From Dryocosmus kuriphilus (lineage: Eukaryota; Arthropoda; Insecta; Hymenoptera; Cynipidae): 64,000 nt of DNA. The position numbers were made by a program, and so were the translations under genes. Below the pieces are notes generated by a model that saw only the letters and a list, made by a program, of their open reading frames with translations, did not search any database and had not been told where the DNA came from. Of the stretch, positions 43,787 to 55,654 are shown piece by piece. How positions within the stretch are numbered: the first letter of the stretch is position 1; each line of letters begins with the position of its first letter. Location: the NCBI GenBank assembly GCA_038277395.1, contig CM076193.1:90225583-90289582 (forward strand), read 5' to 3'.

Positions 43787-44751
43787 GTAAGTCTGTATTT
43801 TAAATGCCATTTAAAATGCCATTTGACGTGGAAGTGTTTCTTTTCTGCTTTTTTTCGGTTAGGATAATATTTGAGGTTAGGTTGCGGGCAAAATTGTACC
43901 GATGTTTCACGGAATTTACTGTTTACATGAAATTTATGATTTGTTTCAGTTAAAAACAAATCATATAAATAAAAAGTTAGAACTCACTGTTGTTGCTCGG
44001 ACTTATCTAACTTCATTCTTTTTACATAAGAGCAACTTTTTTCCCCTCGGAAAAGTAACTAATAAAAAAATTCACTTCTGCGGAAACAATAATTATTTCA
44101 GTTTCTTTGGTTTATTTTAAGTTTTAAGGGCATGTTTTTCTTACTTTATTTTTATGTGCAGAAAATATTTTTTATAAGTGACTTTTTTGACTGACTTATG
44201 CAAAGTTTTGAATATAGTATATAGTAAATAGTAAATCCAGTTAGTTGGAATTAACATTATATTCATTTATCCAATTATTATCTTTTCAAAATTTTCTTAG
44301 TGAAATAACAATCAGAAATATATCGATTAATTAAATGTTGTTAAGGAACTAGCAGAAATCAATCTTTAAATTACAGAATTTTGTAGAAATTTTTCACGTA
44401 GAAAATTGAAAGTAAATAAAATTGAATATATTTTATTTGTAGCAATGATCTCACACAAAGTGTATCAAAATAGATTCACTCAGTGTTGAATTTTCATCTC
44501 GTTTGATTGCCAAGCAAAAAATACGTTTATTAATTTAAATTATTCTACATTGATTGCTTTATTTGAAAGCTTGAAATAAAAGAAATTTAGAATTCAAAAT
44601 TTAGATTAATTTTTCAAATTAGTTCAGGAAGATTTTACTTGTTTAAATAAGATATTTAAATTTTTTACTTGTAAGGCAATGCAATTTCGATTCGGCTTCC
44701 TCGTTGACCCGTATAATCCTGGTATTTCACGGACTATGATTTTCTTTGCAG
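43787..44751 (+). other. Probable 5' UTR intron of the Harbinger transposase
   Basis: A strong donor (CAA|GTAAGT at 43787) lies just inside the left end, and a good acceptor (TTTTCTTTGCAG, ending 44751) sits 5 bases before the ATG at 44757. The stretch between is AT-rich and noncoding, as expected for a leader intron. RNA data would be needed to confirm it. Confidence 0.5.
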
Positions 44752-44756
44752 GAGTC

Positions 44757-46211
44757 ATGAATGAGGACGACGAACTTCTTTTGTGCGCGTCGCAAGTTGT
44801 AATCTTGGCAGCCTTGAGGTTAAAGAAACGTAGGCGACGACACAAAAGGTGGCTGAATCGTCGATGGTGGTCTAGGCCCATCAATCTGCAGCGTCCCATA
44901 TACGGCGATTATAGTACCCTTTTTCAAGAGTTGATAGAACGTGATCACGATCTTTTTTATCGATATGTAAGAATGTCTCCAGAAAGTTTTCAAAAGTTGC
45001 TGAAATTGATGCGTCCTTCCTTAATGAGGTCGAATCATAGGGCAATCCAGCCCGAACAAAGATTAGCGATAACTTTAAGGTAACTGTTTTTTTTCATCCG
45101 GAAGCTCTAAACCTTTTAATTTATTTATTAACGTTTTTGTATATTTTTTTTAGATACTTGGGAACTGGTGATCAAATATTGTCCTTAGGATTCGCCTTTA
45201 GATGTGCAGAATCAACTGTAAGAAAAATTGCCAACGAAACCTGCGAAGCAATCGTAAATGTATTGCAGCCAACAGAGCTTCCGAAACCAACAGAGGAAGA
45301 TTGGAAAAGGATATGCGATGGTTTCCTAAGGAATTGGAATTTCCCATTGTGTTGCGGAGCAATAGATGGGAAACATGTGGTGATTAGAGCCCCTCCAAAT
45401 TCTGGATCAGTTTTCTACAACTATAAGCAAACGTACAGTATTGTATTACTGGCTGTCTGCGACCACAACTACAAATTTACGTTAGCAGATGTGGGAGGAT
45501 ACGGAGGCAACAGTGATGGTGGTATTTTTACAGCATCTGAAATCCATTCGGCATTGGAGAATGGTACTCTAAATCTTCCAAAAGGAAAGTCCAATCTTCC
45601 TGGCAGCAACAAGCAGTTGCCGTGTTTTTTCATTGGAGATTCAGGTTTTCCCATCAGCCCACGACTGATGCGACCTTTCGCTGGAAGAAACACGGACGAA
45701 AAGTCAACAATTTTCAATTATCGGTAAGTTAATTATCATCAAAGTAGCATAAAATAATTGCATTGATTTTTATATGTCTTTGTTTATATTATAAATTCTA
45801 TATTTCAGATTATCCAGGGCAAGGCGTATAATCGAAAACTCATTTGGCATTTTGTCTGCACGTTGGCAAGTGTACCAAAAATCTATCAGTAAGCATCCAA
45901 AATATGTGGACAGCATCATAATGGCAACGGTATGCTTACACAATTTTCTCAGATCTGATGGAGACGAAGTGTATTGTCCTCCTACTTTTGTCGACACAGA
46001 AAACACAGAAGGAAATATAATTCCGGGAGAATGGCGCCAACAGCAGAGATCTACAGCGTTGAGGGACCTCTGCCCAACCACAATGCATAACTCCACCAAA
46101 GTAGCGTATAAAAATCGAGACATTTTGGCAGAGTATTTCACCACACGAGCTGGTGAAGTTCCATGGCAATATGACTATATCAGGAGAGGCCAAAATCGTG
46201 ATAGCGTATAA
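44757..46211 (+). CDS. PIF/Harbinger DDE transposase (three coding exons)
   Basis: Coding exons 44757-45079, 45154-45723 and 45809-46211, with GT-AG introns of 74 and 85 bases, give a 431-aa protein with no internal stop. I chose ATG 44757 because an acceptor lies just upstream; the frame is also open from ATG 44679 (457 aa). The N-terminus is basic (KKRRRRHKRW), then YVRMSPESFQKLL, a helical region with FRCAESTVRKIANETCEAI, and the DDE_Tnp_4 core. The catalytic residues are CCGAIDGKHVVIRAP (D), FIGDSGFPISPRLMRPF (D) and ARRIIENSFGILSARWQ (E). All three are intact. It would cut and join the element's ends at 3-bp targets, with the neighbouring MADF protein aiding nuclear entry and binding, as known for PIF/Harbinger. 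Confidence 0.92.
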
Positions 46212-46385
46212 TTTTGTACACTATACTCTACTTTGAATTTGTACACTATACTCTACTTTGAATTTGTACACTATACTCTATTTTGAATTTGTACACTGTA
46301 CTCTATTTTGAATTTGTATACTATACTCTATTTTGAATTTGTACACTATTACTCTATTTTGAATTTGTACACTATTACTCTAATT
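46212..46385. repeat. ~25-bp tandem repeat after the transposase stop
   Basis: About seven units of TTTGTACACTATACTCTATTTTGAA directly follow the stop codon and would lie in the 3' UTR. Confidence 0.9.
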
Positions 46386-46539
46386 TTTATAAAACATTGT
46401 GCACGCCTAATGTATATATATGTGTGTATAATAAATCACAAATATAATGAACTGAAGTTTATTTTTATTGTACTTGTTTGTTTTGTTAACGTTTAACAAT
46501 CTCCAATAGTTTTCGAAATATCGCGAACATGCTTTCGTT

Positions 46540-46685
46540 GAACAGACTATATATATCTATATATATATATATATATATATAAGATCCTAATAGGATCCTA
46601 ATAGGATCTTATTCTGAAATTTTATTTAAAAAACCTTTCGTAAAATAAATAAGATCCTGTTAGCATCCTATTAGGATACGACGTC
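46540..46685. repeat. TA microsatellite and GGATCCTATTAG palindromes
   Basis: A TATATA run (46548-46581) is followed by repeated AAGATCCTAATAGGATCC words and a mirrored TTAGCATCCTATTAGGATAC, giving a self-complementary patch between the two convergent genes. Confidence 0.7.
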
Positions 46686-46734
46686 GGTTTTTTCAGTAGG
46701 GTACATATCTAATATTCAACAAAGTCCATAAAAT

Positions 46735-48095
46735 TTAGTACATTAATCTTAAGATGCCTTCTTTCAATGTGGACTTTTCAGGTTCTTGTGTGTTTGTCAG
46801 CTTTGACAACAGCAATTGACAGAATGCTGTATCTTCTGAAACTTGAGGATTAAGCGCCGTTGATGAAGTTGAATTGGATGGTGATGCAAATCTACTTTCC
46901 AGTATTGACATCGTTTTCGTGAGCGCAATTTCTATGCAATCATCTTTTGCTGATGATTTTTTCTTTGAGAGGTGCCGTTTATTGAAACTTCGGTTCATTA
47001 TAGAATCCTCGACGTCACTAATCTGAGCTTCATTTGGTACTTGAATGGTTTGCCCATTACTTGAGGAACTGCCTTGCCCATCACTTGAAGTGCTTTGCCC
47101 ATCACTTAAGGAACTGGAATGTTCAGGAAAATTAGCTTCTTCTGATAACTGTTCTTGTTTTAGGTGTACTGTGGAATGGAAAGTAGCACCCGGATCACCA
47201 GAAAAATTCCTGAGAACAAAAAAAAACAATTAACATGTTTTTCAAGTTTTTAAATTTTATACATTTTATAAATTAATTTTTTATTTACGTTTTCTTGATG
47301 AAAACTGATTTTGCCGGGGTCGACGGGGCCAACTGCTGCGCTTTGGCTGGTTTTAAATTGCATAAAGTTCTGAAAAAGAAAGTGTAAGTGTAAGTGTAAA
47401 ATATAAAATGTAATATAATGGAGTATTTAGAATTGTCATACGCACTTCCTTCTTTTTATGAATTCATTCAGGAACATCATATTATCATAGTAGATAAATT
47501 TCTTTCGTTTGGATGCTCCACTGCCGGTCGTCGTTTCTTCATCTTGCGCCTTCTTCTCTCGCGAAAAACGTTCTCTCAAGCGAGTCCACCTTTTCACACA
47601 CGTTTCCTCTAAAAAAGTAAATGTGCCATTTTTTTAAAATTTTAATATTAGTTATATCAAGTGCCGGACATTTAGACACTTAGATTGAATTACTGCAAGA
47701 AACGCAAAAAAGTCAAGTACGAAGTTATAGTCCATTAAAATTATGGACGCTATGTGGAAAAAATATAGGACGCGCACGTTTAATTTAAGGTTATAAATTT
47801 CGCCATTTCGTTTAAAAATAATATAGAATTAAATAAAAATTAGATTCTTACCGTCAACAGAAAGAATAGAAGCGATTTCTCGCCAACTATTTTGTTTCTT
47901 GGCTGCATCTTTGAAGTCTCTGTCCTCCTTGTTGTATAAATGGGGATAATTTTGTACAAGCGTAATCAGCATTTCTTCCGGCTCTTCAACATCTTGCTGA
48001 CTGTAAAAGGCTTCGGCTTCATCCATAACTGAATCACTGACTTCACTAATAAAATAACTATTTTTCTTCGAATACGCGTTGTGATCGTTTGACAT
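46735..48095 (-). CDS. Harbinger MADF-domain DNA-binding protein (four exons)
   Basis: Predicted exons on the minus strand are 48095-47852, 47608-47446, 47369-47289 and 47209-46735, joined by GT-AG introns in consistent phase, giving about 320 aa. The start is ATG 48095 (MSNDHNAYSKK); an in-frame ATG at 48137 is possible. The first two exons make a MADF (Myb/SANT-like) domain: LITLVQNYPHLYNKEDRDFK, NSWREIASILSVD, then ETCVKRWTRLRERFSREKK and a distal KKFIYYDNMMFLNEF. Exon 4 is Ser/Gln-rich with a basic NKRHLSKKKS patch and a helical C-terminus (DTAFCQLLLSKLTN). PIF/Harbinger elements encode such a protein beside the transposase. The donor of exon 2 (GTGCGT) is weak; GTATGA four bases on is the alternative. 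Confidence 0.82.
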
Positions 48096-48312
48096 TTCAA
48101 ATTCAAACTTTACAAAAATCCTGCACAAGACTTGCACAAGGCGTTATGCACGCATAGAAAGTTCAACCTTATGGAATTTTCGACACGCTATGCAGGCTGC
48201 ATAAGACCAAGCGGTGAGAAAGGTGGGGGATTGAAATGGAGGCTCGTGATTGGTCGAGAGCCTTATGCGTTATGCGTTATGCGCTATGCAAAAGTGTGTG
48301 CGCTGGCCTATA

Positions 48313-49400
48313 CGTAACTTCACAAACCATAATGGTGGCGGTCACGTGATATGTCTGCCAACTCGAATTTTAGCGCGTAATGAATTTAGAATTAGCGAGG
48401 CAAATCATACATCACCACACGTATATAATTATTTATTAACTATAAGTTAAATATTAAGTTGCAAACCGTCACCAACTTATGGTAACTAGATATGGTAACT
48501 AGTTTTATAGAGCACACGCGCAATCACGCGTGAAATTGAAAAGCTTAGGGTTAATTTAGTCGGCTCCAAACCAAGAGGGAAGCATGCGACGGCGCCTGGA
48601 TGTCGTGGCGGGAACGCTTGAAGGTTCAACCCCTACGATCGTAAACATGTCACAGAATAATTAGAAATCTGGAATCGTGAGACCGTTGGCGGTTACACGC
48701 TTAAACTTGTCGAAACTAGATTAAACTGGTGAGCACGCGGGGGCATATATTTCGTATCTCAAATCAGATTAGTATTGGCTAAAAAGAACGACAAATTCGT
48801 CCCCTTTTTGGTTCTATTGGATAGAGTTAAGTTCGTGGGGTTATCCCACCACGACTTCTCACCCTTGCCGAGGGTACGACTGTGGTTTCTCAAGAGCGAG
48901 AAGTTAGTTCTCCGCCGATTTTACTACCAGCTTAGACCTAAACCCGCGACTCTCCAGTGAAAGTGTTACAAGCCCCGGGATTTAATTCGAGATTGGACTT
49001 AGAAAATATTCGGTTTTCTAGTCTTCGGACTTAGAATATTTCACGGTGTAGAAACGAACTCTTGTTAATAGACCGTTCAAGTTGGTAGTGCTGTATAAAT
49101 CGGGAACTAATAATAATTATCAATCGCGATTATTAATTAATAACTATCTGTGAATAAATAACATTGTTAAATTATGTGTAGATTCTCGATGGCAGAGTCT
49201 TTAAATATAAAATATTAAACCAAACATTTAATGCGTATTTAAATAAATATCGTTTGTTAATTAAACTCTGTGTCATTATTGTGAATTTAAACCCTTTTTC
49301 CCGGCTCTCGATTTCCATCGATCAAATCAACGGAAGAGGAAGGTCCAACAACCAATGGGAATTAAGCTGAAGATTCTACAAGAGAAATACACCGATTTCA
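48313..49400. repeat. Possible solo LTR, otherwise no gene
   Basis: From about 48540 to 49350 composition is more balanced than the surround. It shows a TATAAA-like box (CTGTATAAATCGGG, 49090), poly-A signals (GAATAAATAACATTG, 49153) and no open frame, as in a gypsy or BEL LTR. I could not fix TG...CA ends or a target duplication with confidence. Confidence 0.25.
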
Positions 49401-50539
49401 ATGCAGTTGCCCATTACACGCGGTTAGTCGCACGGGCATGAAACTCAATGTATTTTTTCGCAGCAACTAATTTTTGGATCAGCTCACTCTTGGGTGAGTT
49501 CAGGGAACTAAGATATGATATCTCCACACCCTCCCACATAAAAACCTGCACAAATGTGCCGTGTTTTATTGCCGAACCCTGCGTATATTTTTCACACAAT
49601 CGATGCCAGCACCATCTAGCGAGATTTGTAGAACCATTGAGATAGTCTCTCCAAAATTTGGGCTGAGTCCCATGTCCGTGGTTAGTCGATAAAGATGAAG
49701 GTGGACAAACTGCCGCCACAGACAGTGATCATCGTGCATAATAATAATAATTGCAATCACCGACCGACCCACACTAAGTATGTCGTGTATTATTATATAA
49801 TTTCACTATGCATTTTGACCTATAGGCATATGAGCTTATAGAAGTTATTTATTATTACCATAAACATAAAAGAACACGGCATTTCTTGTAGTTTTTGTCA
49901 TATACAAAACACGTTACAGTTTTTGTCATACTAATCACAAATGTGTGTGTTAAAGCATAACGAGAAGTACCGACAGATGACAGACAGACCGAAAGACGAA
50001 TAAAAATGTAAAAAATGCTATTTATCATTTCTGTTGCCTTGCCTATTGTATATACCTAGCCTAATGAATTTTCTTTTTCCTTTCGTTCCTACTGTTTTAT
50101 TATATGTACAGATTGTATAAAATTACATTTAGTTTTTAAAAATAAATATATAATGTTTACCCGAGTCGAAATCGAAATTTTTATTTAGGCATTATTGATT
50201 TGTTTTCAAATTATTCGGAACTTAAGTATAAGTAGAAGTAGTTTGCAAATTATTGTTAATTTCATTCTCCAAATAATATAAAAAATCGTATTATTTGAAT
50301 GCATATTATTTTTAATGTTTTTAGAAAAACTAATTTAGATAAAAAAATATGCTCTAATCCTGTTCAGCATATTTATGCTGAACAAGATTATAGAAAATTC
50401 AAATTTGTACTTTCCTAAAGGAAATTTGAAAAATTTTTAGTATTTTATTTCAAACGTTTTTAAAATAGATTTATATAATTGTTTGAAATGATATATTTCA
50501 GTAAAAATGTTTTTTCCAGGTTCCGTTAATTCTTGAGAC
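49401..50539. other. hAT 5' region, no gene seen
   Basis: Open frames near 49414-49772 occur on both strands without motif. The remainder is AT-rich and includes CCTGTTCAGCATATTTATGC, TGAACAAGAT near 50358, a small inverted pair. Probably leader or intron of the hAT transposase. Confidence 0.4.
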
Positions 50540-53037
50540 ATGGCAGATGACAGAAAAAAATTGTCTAGAGCACAATTTCGCAAGAGAAAATTAGAGAAAC
50601 ACTTATTATCGTTAGAAAAGCAAGCAGAGACATTTAAGAAGTATCTTCGTCCAAATCTTCAAGAACCACGACCAGGCAAAAGTACAGATGATGATATTAG
50701 AGAAGAAACAAATAATCCCCCGACAGAAAGTTGTACGACAGAAAATCTTGCATTATTTTCAGCAATAGAAAATATCCCACAACATAGTGAAAGAAGTAAG
50801 GGTCAAAAATTTGAAAAAGAGATCATAGAAAGTGCTTCTGGTCCTGTTTTGAATCTCAGTGATCCTGCAACGTGTGATGTCTACGGATCATCTGCGGCAA
50901 ATTCTCGTGGAGACGGGCCAGATCAAGTGCAAAATATCGTCCTCCGATTAGATAACAATCGAAGAAAGTTTTCTACAGTGCACTATAAGAGAAAACTAGT
51001 CAATGGTGAATGTGTGTCTCGTTCATGGCTGCAGTATTCAGTTTCAAGAGACGCAGTATTCTGCTTCTGTTTTAGGCTATTTTCCACAGACGGAAAATCC
51101 GCTCTTTGTAACAAAGGGGTGAATGACTGGAGGAGTATATCTATGATATTATCAAATCACGAGAAAAGCAGTAGCCATTTAGGACATTACCAAGAGTGGA
51201 AAGAGTTAGAAATTAGATTGAAGACTCATAAAATTATCGATGAGGAAAATTTACGATTAATAAGGGACGAGGAAAAATACTGGCGACAGATTCTTGAATG
51301 GTTAATTGCATTATTGAGAGTTCTAGGAAGCCAAACCTTACCTTTTCGTGGAACACATGACAAAATATTTACTCCTGACAATGGAAACTTTTAAAAATGT
51401 TTGAATATCTGGCGTTGTTTGATCATATAATGCATGAACATCTTTAAAAACATTGTAACAAAGGTATTCATATATTCATTACCTCGGAAAATGTATCCAA
51501 AATGAATTGATCAGTCTTTTAGCTAAAAATATCCAGGAGAAGATACTGGCTTCTATTAATTCTACTAAATATTATTCAATAATTCTAGATTGCACACCTG
51601 ACGTAAGTCATGTTGAACAAATGACCATCATCGCTCGAATTTTAAAAGCGACTAATGATGATAATAAAGAACATAAATGTAAGAGTGAAATCAAAGAATA
51701 TTTTTTAGGGTTTATTCCTCTTTCAGACACTACTGGCGCTGACTTAACTGAAAAAATTATTGATCATTAAATGAGATGTTTCTCCCATTAGAAAACTTAC
51801 GTGGTCAAGGCTATGACAATGGAAGTAACATGAAAGGTAAGCACAGTGGTGTTCAACAAAGGATTTTGGATATAAATCCACGCGCTTTTTTTGTACCATG
51901 CAGTTCACACACAATCTTGTCGTGAATGATGCTGCTAAATGTTGTCTGGCAGCTACATCCTTTTTTAACTTGGTACAAAATATATATGTGTATTTTTCCA
52001 ACCCTCCGTTGGGAAGTCCTATTGCGTTATGCGCGTAGATTGAGACTGAAACCACTGAGCGATACAAGATGGGAAAGTTGGATTGATGCCTTGCGTCCAT
52101 TACGTTACCAACTAGCTGATGTGCATGATGCGCTCATGGACATTTACGAAGATCATATTTTGATTGTTCATCTGGAAATCAAACGCGAATTGAGGCTTAG
52201 TCTATTGCTGAAAAAATCGCGGATTTCAAGTTTATTGCTTCTCTTGTTGTATGGTACAATATTTTGTTCGACATTAATTTGACTAGCAAACTTCTTCAAT
52301 CAAAAGAATTTGATTTTAACGCTGCTACAAATGCTCTCCTAAAAACAAAAACCTTTCTTTAAAGCTGTAGAAGTGATTTTGGATTCGAAAAAATGCTGTT
52401 AGAAGCAAGAGGAATTTCAGAAGAAGCCAATATTCCCGCATCATTCGCATCAGAATCGAAGCTAGTCTACTTAAGAAAAAAGAAAAAGCAGTTTAGTTAT
52501 GAAGCGGAAGATGAGCCTATACATGACGAGAAAAACTAGTTCAACATTGATTTGTATTTTGCCGTGCTGGATACCACAATAAATTCAATCGATGAGAGGT
52601 TTACTCAGATAAAAAATATTAACCATGTTTTTGGATGTCTATAACGTTCATGAGATGCAGAATAAACTTCCAAAGCTGTTCTGGAACACTGTAAAGTTGG
52701 AAGAATCTCTTAGTCATGTAGACTAAGGATGTTGATGCAACTGAGTTATGCAGCGAATTACAAGCTATTGCAAGAAGAATACCAAATAACACTACGCCAC
52801 AAGAATTTTTAAATTACATTTGTGAAAATGGGCCTGTAGATAGCGCACCTAATTTAGTAAATGCAATAAGGGTGTCGCTTACTCTTCCTGTGTCTGTGGC
52901 CAGTGGTGAGCGCAGTTTTTCTAAATTAAACGTATCTACGCTCTACAATGACTATCTATAGAAAAAGAAAAAAAGCTGAAACAATTGATTTAAAGGAGAT
53001 CGTTTACAATTTTGCTAAGATCAAGGCAAGAAAAATA
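50540..53037 (+). pseudogene. hAT transposase (TTF/ZMYM1-like), heavily frameshifted
   Basis: The intact first part (50540-51394, 284 aa) begins with a basic coiled region (LSRAQFRKRKLEKHLLSLEK). It contains a TTF-type zinc-finger domain: FSTVHYKRKLVNGECVSRSW, FCFCFRLFS, FNDW-like VNDWRSISMILSNHEKS, SHLGHYQEWKELEIR. After a stop following DNGNF the reading continues in pieces: LLAKNIQEKILASINSTKYY with the catalytic ILDCTPDVSHVEQM; GYDNGSNMKGKHSGVQQRIL; an SSHT segment; LKPLSDTRWESWIDALRPL; and near 52850-52970 the hAT dimerisation region VASGERSFSKLNVSTLYNDY. The order is that of ZMYM1-like hAT transposases. Many stops and shifts make it dead. Confidence 0.88.
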
Positions 53038-53265
53038 AATCTTACATATAACTATGCTATATTTAGTATTCTTTTTAAAAGTTTTCATATGTCAGTCTTT
53101 CATACAGCAAAAGAAGGTGTATAATGTATATACTCTCCTTTATAAAAATAAATAATATCTGTGCTCTAATTATTTGATTAAAAATTACACACTTAATCTG
53201 TTTACATTAGTGTTTTATTTTTCGCCTAGGGCGCCAAGATTGCTCGGGCCGGCGCTGCCCTTCCC

Positions 53266-53593
53266 TACTTTGGACCAGGCCTCGGGTATTTGAAAGAGTC
53301 CAAGGCAACTTGGTGGGGATAGCCCCGCCACCGCGACGAAGTAATGCGTGAGACAAGGAACTAGGTTTCTTCGTTTCTCCCATTACAGTTTCCACCAGCC
53401 GCTTTGTGTAAAGTCGAAAATGCACGAACTCAAACGAATGGTAAGTCGGTGAATTGTGCTTGTTACAAGCTGCTCGTGTAAGCCGAAAATGCACGAACGC
53501 GAGCGATTGCTGCAATTGCCAACGATAACCGACTTCGAGTTCGCGATTGATCGGTTTCGACCTTGAAGCCTTTGAAGGCATTTGGAGGATGGA
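53266..53593. other. Flank outside the hAT element, no gene
   Basis: The phrase CGAAAATGCACGAAC occurs twice (about 53418 and 53482) in a diverged duplication of roughly 65 bases. Opposing short frames have no motif. Confidence 0.4.
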
Positions 53594-53611
53594 GTTGATT
53601 TTTCATTTTTA

Positions 53612-53760
53612 GGGTGCCGTCCCATGGATGGCAGAAAACGCAAAGCAGAAAACGAATAGCCAATTAGAGAACACTTTCAGGAAGAAAGAAATTTTAAGAT
53701 CTTCTGTAATTGGCTGTCAGTTTTCTGCTTTGCGTTTTCTGAAGTCATGGGATGGCACCC
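53612..53760. mobile_element. 149-bp MITE with TTA duplication
   Basis: GGGTGCCGTCCCATGGATGG is mirrored by CATGGGATGGCACCC, with a further inner pair (GCAGAAAACGCAAAGCAGAA and TTCTGCTTTGCGTTTTCTG). TTA flanks both ends (53609-53611 and 53761-53763). The opposite arm near 56470 shows the empty site. GGG ends plus TTA fit a PIF/Harbinger MITE. Confidence 0.9.
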
Positions 53761-54101
53761 TTAATCAAATCTGCGTTAACGTGAGAAGTTAGCTGACGTT
53801 ACATTTTCACCTCTGTTCTCATTGGTCTAATACTTGATAATGAAAATAGCATAGAAGAAAAAGGCGCCAAATATGAATTTTTCAAATGTAGCAGAAAGAC
53901 TTCAAATATACACGTAATGAAGTCTTGAAATATTTAATATTATGTTTTTCAGGAATTCTTATGAAAAGTTTTAGACGATCTGATTCTACAGCGAGTAAAT
54001 TATAAGACATTGGAGGTTTTTAAAATTGAAATATATTGGATATATATTTATGGGATTTTGAGGTTAGATTAATATCTATTACTTTCAAGTCAGTTTTTAT
54101 T

Positions 54102-54419
54102 TAGAGGTGTGCACTCAGTTGATCGGATTGCCAATGCAAATTCAAATCCATTCGGTCACGCTTAAGAAGTTGGATTTTTCGAAGTTTAATTTAATTTTTT
54201 TTAACGTAAAACCGACTTAAATCACTTGAAAAGTAGGATTTTATGAAATCGAAAATTTTTAGTTCGTTTTTAAATAAAATACGTCTGAAATAATGTAGAT
54301 CGGTTGTCGAATTTAGAAAACCGATTTCGATCGGATCGAATATTCGAAACCGATTTCCCCTGAAACGGTCCAAGGCGAATCGGCTTCAAACATTCGATCC
54401 GATATACTGCACACCTCTA
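54102..54419. mobile_element. 318-bp MITE with 8-bp duplication TTTTTATT
   Basis: TAGAGGTGTGCACTC at the left and TGCACACCTCTA at the right, with TTTTTATT at 54094-54101 and 54420-54427. Sister copies (56130 region and 63505 region) lack it. The interior is rich in GATCGAAT and CCGATTTC words. An 8-bp duplication points to a hAT-type MITE. Confidence 0.85.
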
Positions 54420-54599
54420 TTTTTATTATATCTGTTTTATTTTTCAATTGAATTTAAATATTCTAAAGTTAAATGATATAAAATGATAATAAATTTTTAA
54501 AATAAATTTTTAATTTATTAAGTTAATCAACATTTTTACTTTATACTTACCCTCTGATGGAAAAAATTTCTACCAGCCCGGTAATAAGCGTTGAATAGA

Positions 54600-55640
54600 G
54601 AAAAATTAATATTTTCAGATTTGAGAGTAAAAGTGAAGACTATTTTATTCTTTTGAATGCGCGATGTTTCCATCTGTCTAAAATTCTATTATAAGAATAG
54701 GATATCTCCGAAACTAATTCACTTCTATTTCCATAGCGACCGCCGCTTAGTTTCCTATTCCCAAAAAGAGAACGTTTTTTCAATATATTTAATTCCTTCT
54801 AATTGTACCGGCAGGCACACATCACAGAAATGTTTTGTATTCCGCAAAAGTGTTCATATTTTGAGTTTATTTAATTCCTTCTAATTAGTTCACAAAATAT
54901 GGGTAATAAATTGTTTTATTTCCTTCATGTGGAATATAAGTTTTGAAATTTTAATTCTAATCAATTCGAGTCTGCCTCTCACGAATTAAAATTATTTTAA
55001 TTCACACATTTGAATAGATTTCATTTGTAATGTATTCTCCTCAATGTTAGCAGAGACTAATGCATTTTTTAACACGTTTAAATAAATTACTAAAATATAA
55101 GTAAATATAAATTTGAATATTTTCTGAATCTATAAGTTACAAAACGATTTAATAATGAAAAAAGTAGGTTAAATAAATGCATCATAAATATGTCCTAGTA
55201 ATTAGTAATGATAATTGATAATAATAAGGTATAATTATTTTTAATAATTATAATAATTTTCCTTGCATTATAAGTAAAGGATAATTATTTACAAATGTTA
55301 TTGAAATATGTGAAAAAATAAATAATTAATAGTAAAAAAATCCTTTAAAAATAAACTTTAATTATTAAAAATGACAATATAACACAAAATATTTATTAAT
55401 GTGAAAACAATCCATAAATTTCAATTCGATATAGCGTTCTCGCAAAGTGAAATTATTTTAAGCTTTTCTGTTCCTTCTTTTAGATTCTTCTACTTTTTCA
55501 TTCTTTTTAATACACTTCCGTTAAATTTTACTAAGCCGATTGAGGGGAATAGGATTTGCACTTTTTCTTTTCCCGTTGGGGGATTTTTAGACAGAGGCAA
55601 AATCGCGTATTCATCGGAATAAAAATGTTTAATTCTTCTG
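54600..55640. other. Interior of inverted-repeat element, no gene
   Basis: AT-rich, without motif-bearing frames. A short direct repeat (TTTAATTCCTTCTAATT) occurs near 54787 and 54868. Confidence 0.4.
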
Positions 55641-55654
55641 AATTTAACGCTTAC

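Larger units (their letters stand above)
43587..48309 (+). mobile_element. Complete two-gene PIF/Harbinger element, ATA duplication
   Basis: ATA at 43584-43586 and 48310-48312 flanks termini AGGCCGGCGCACACACTTTT and, reversed, AGGCCAGCGCACACACTTTT. A 3-bp target is standard for PIF/Harbinger. It carries a DDE transposase on the plus strand and a MADF-domain protein on the minus strand, converging on about 46212-46735. Both genes keep open frames and sound splice sites, so this is the one element in the window that looks potentially active. Confidence 0.92.
41755..53257 (+). mobile_element. hAT element with 8-bp duplication CCCTTCCC, carrying nested elements
   Basis: The left end CAGGGCCGGCCCGTCCATAT and the right end (reverse complement) CAGCGCCGGCCCGAGCAATC are hAT-type termini. 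CCCTTCCC lies at 41747-41754 and again at 53258-53265. The 11.5 kb span includes a 4.7 kb Harbinger element and a THAP-containing remnant. The decayed transposase gene at 50540-53037 has the matching superfamily. Confidence 0.9.

Noticed and set aside
49414..49772. 101-aa minus-strand frame (EGVEISYLSSLNSPKSELIQ) as a gene
   Set aside because: No recognised domain, no splice context, and an equally open opposing frame. Left as unsupported.
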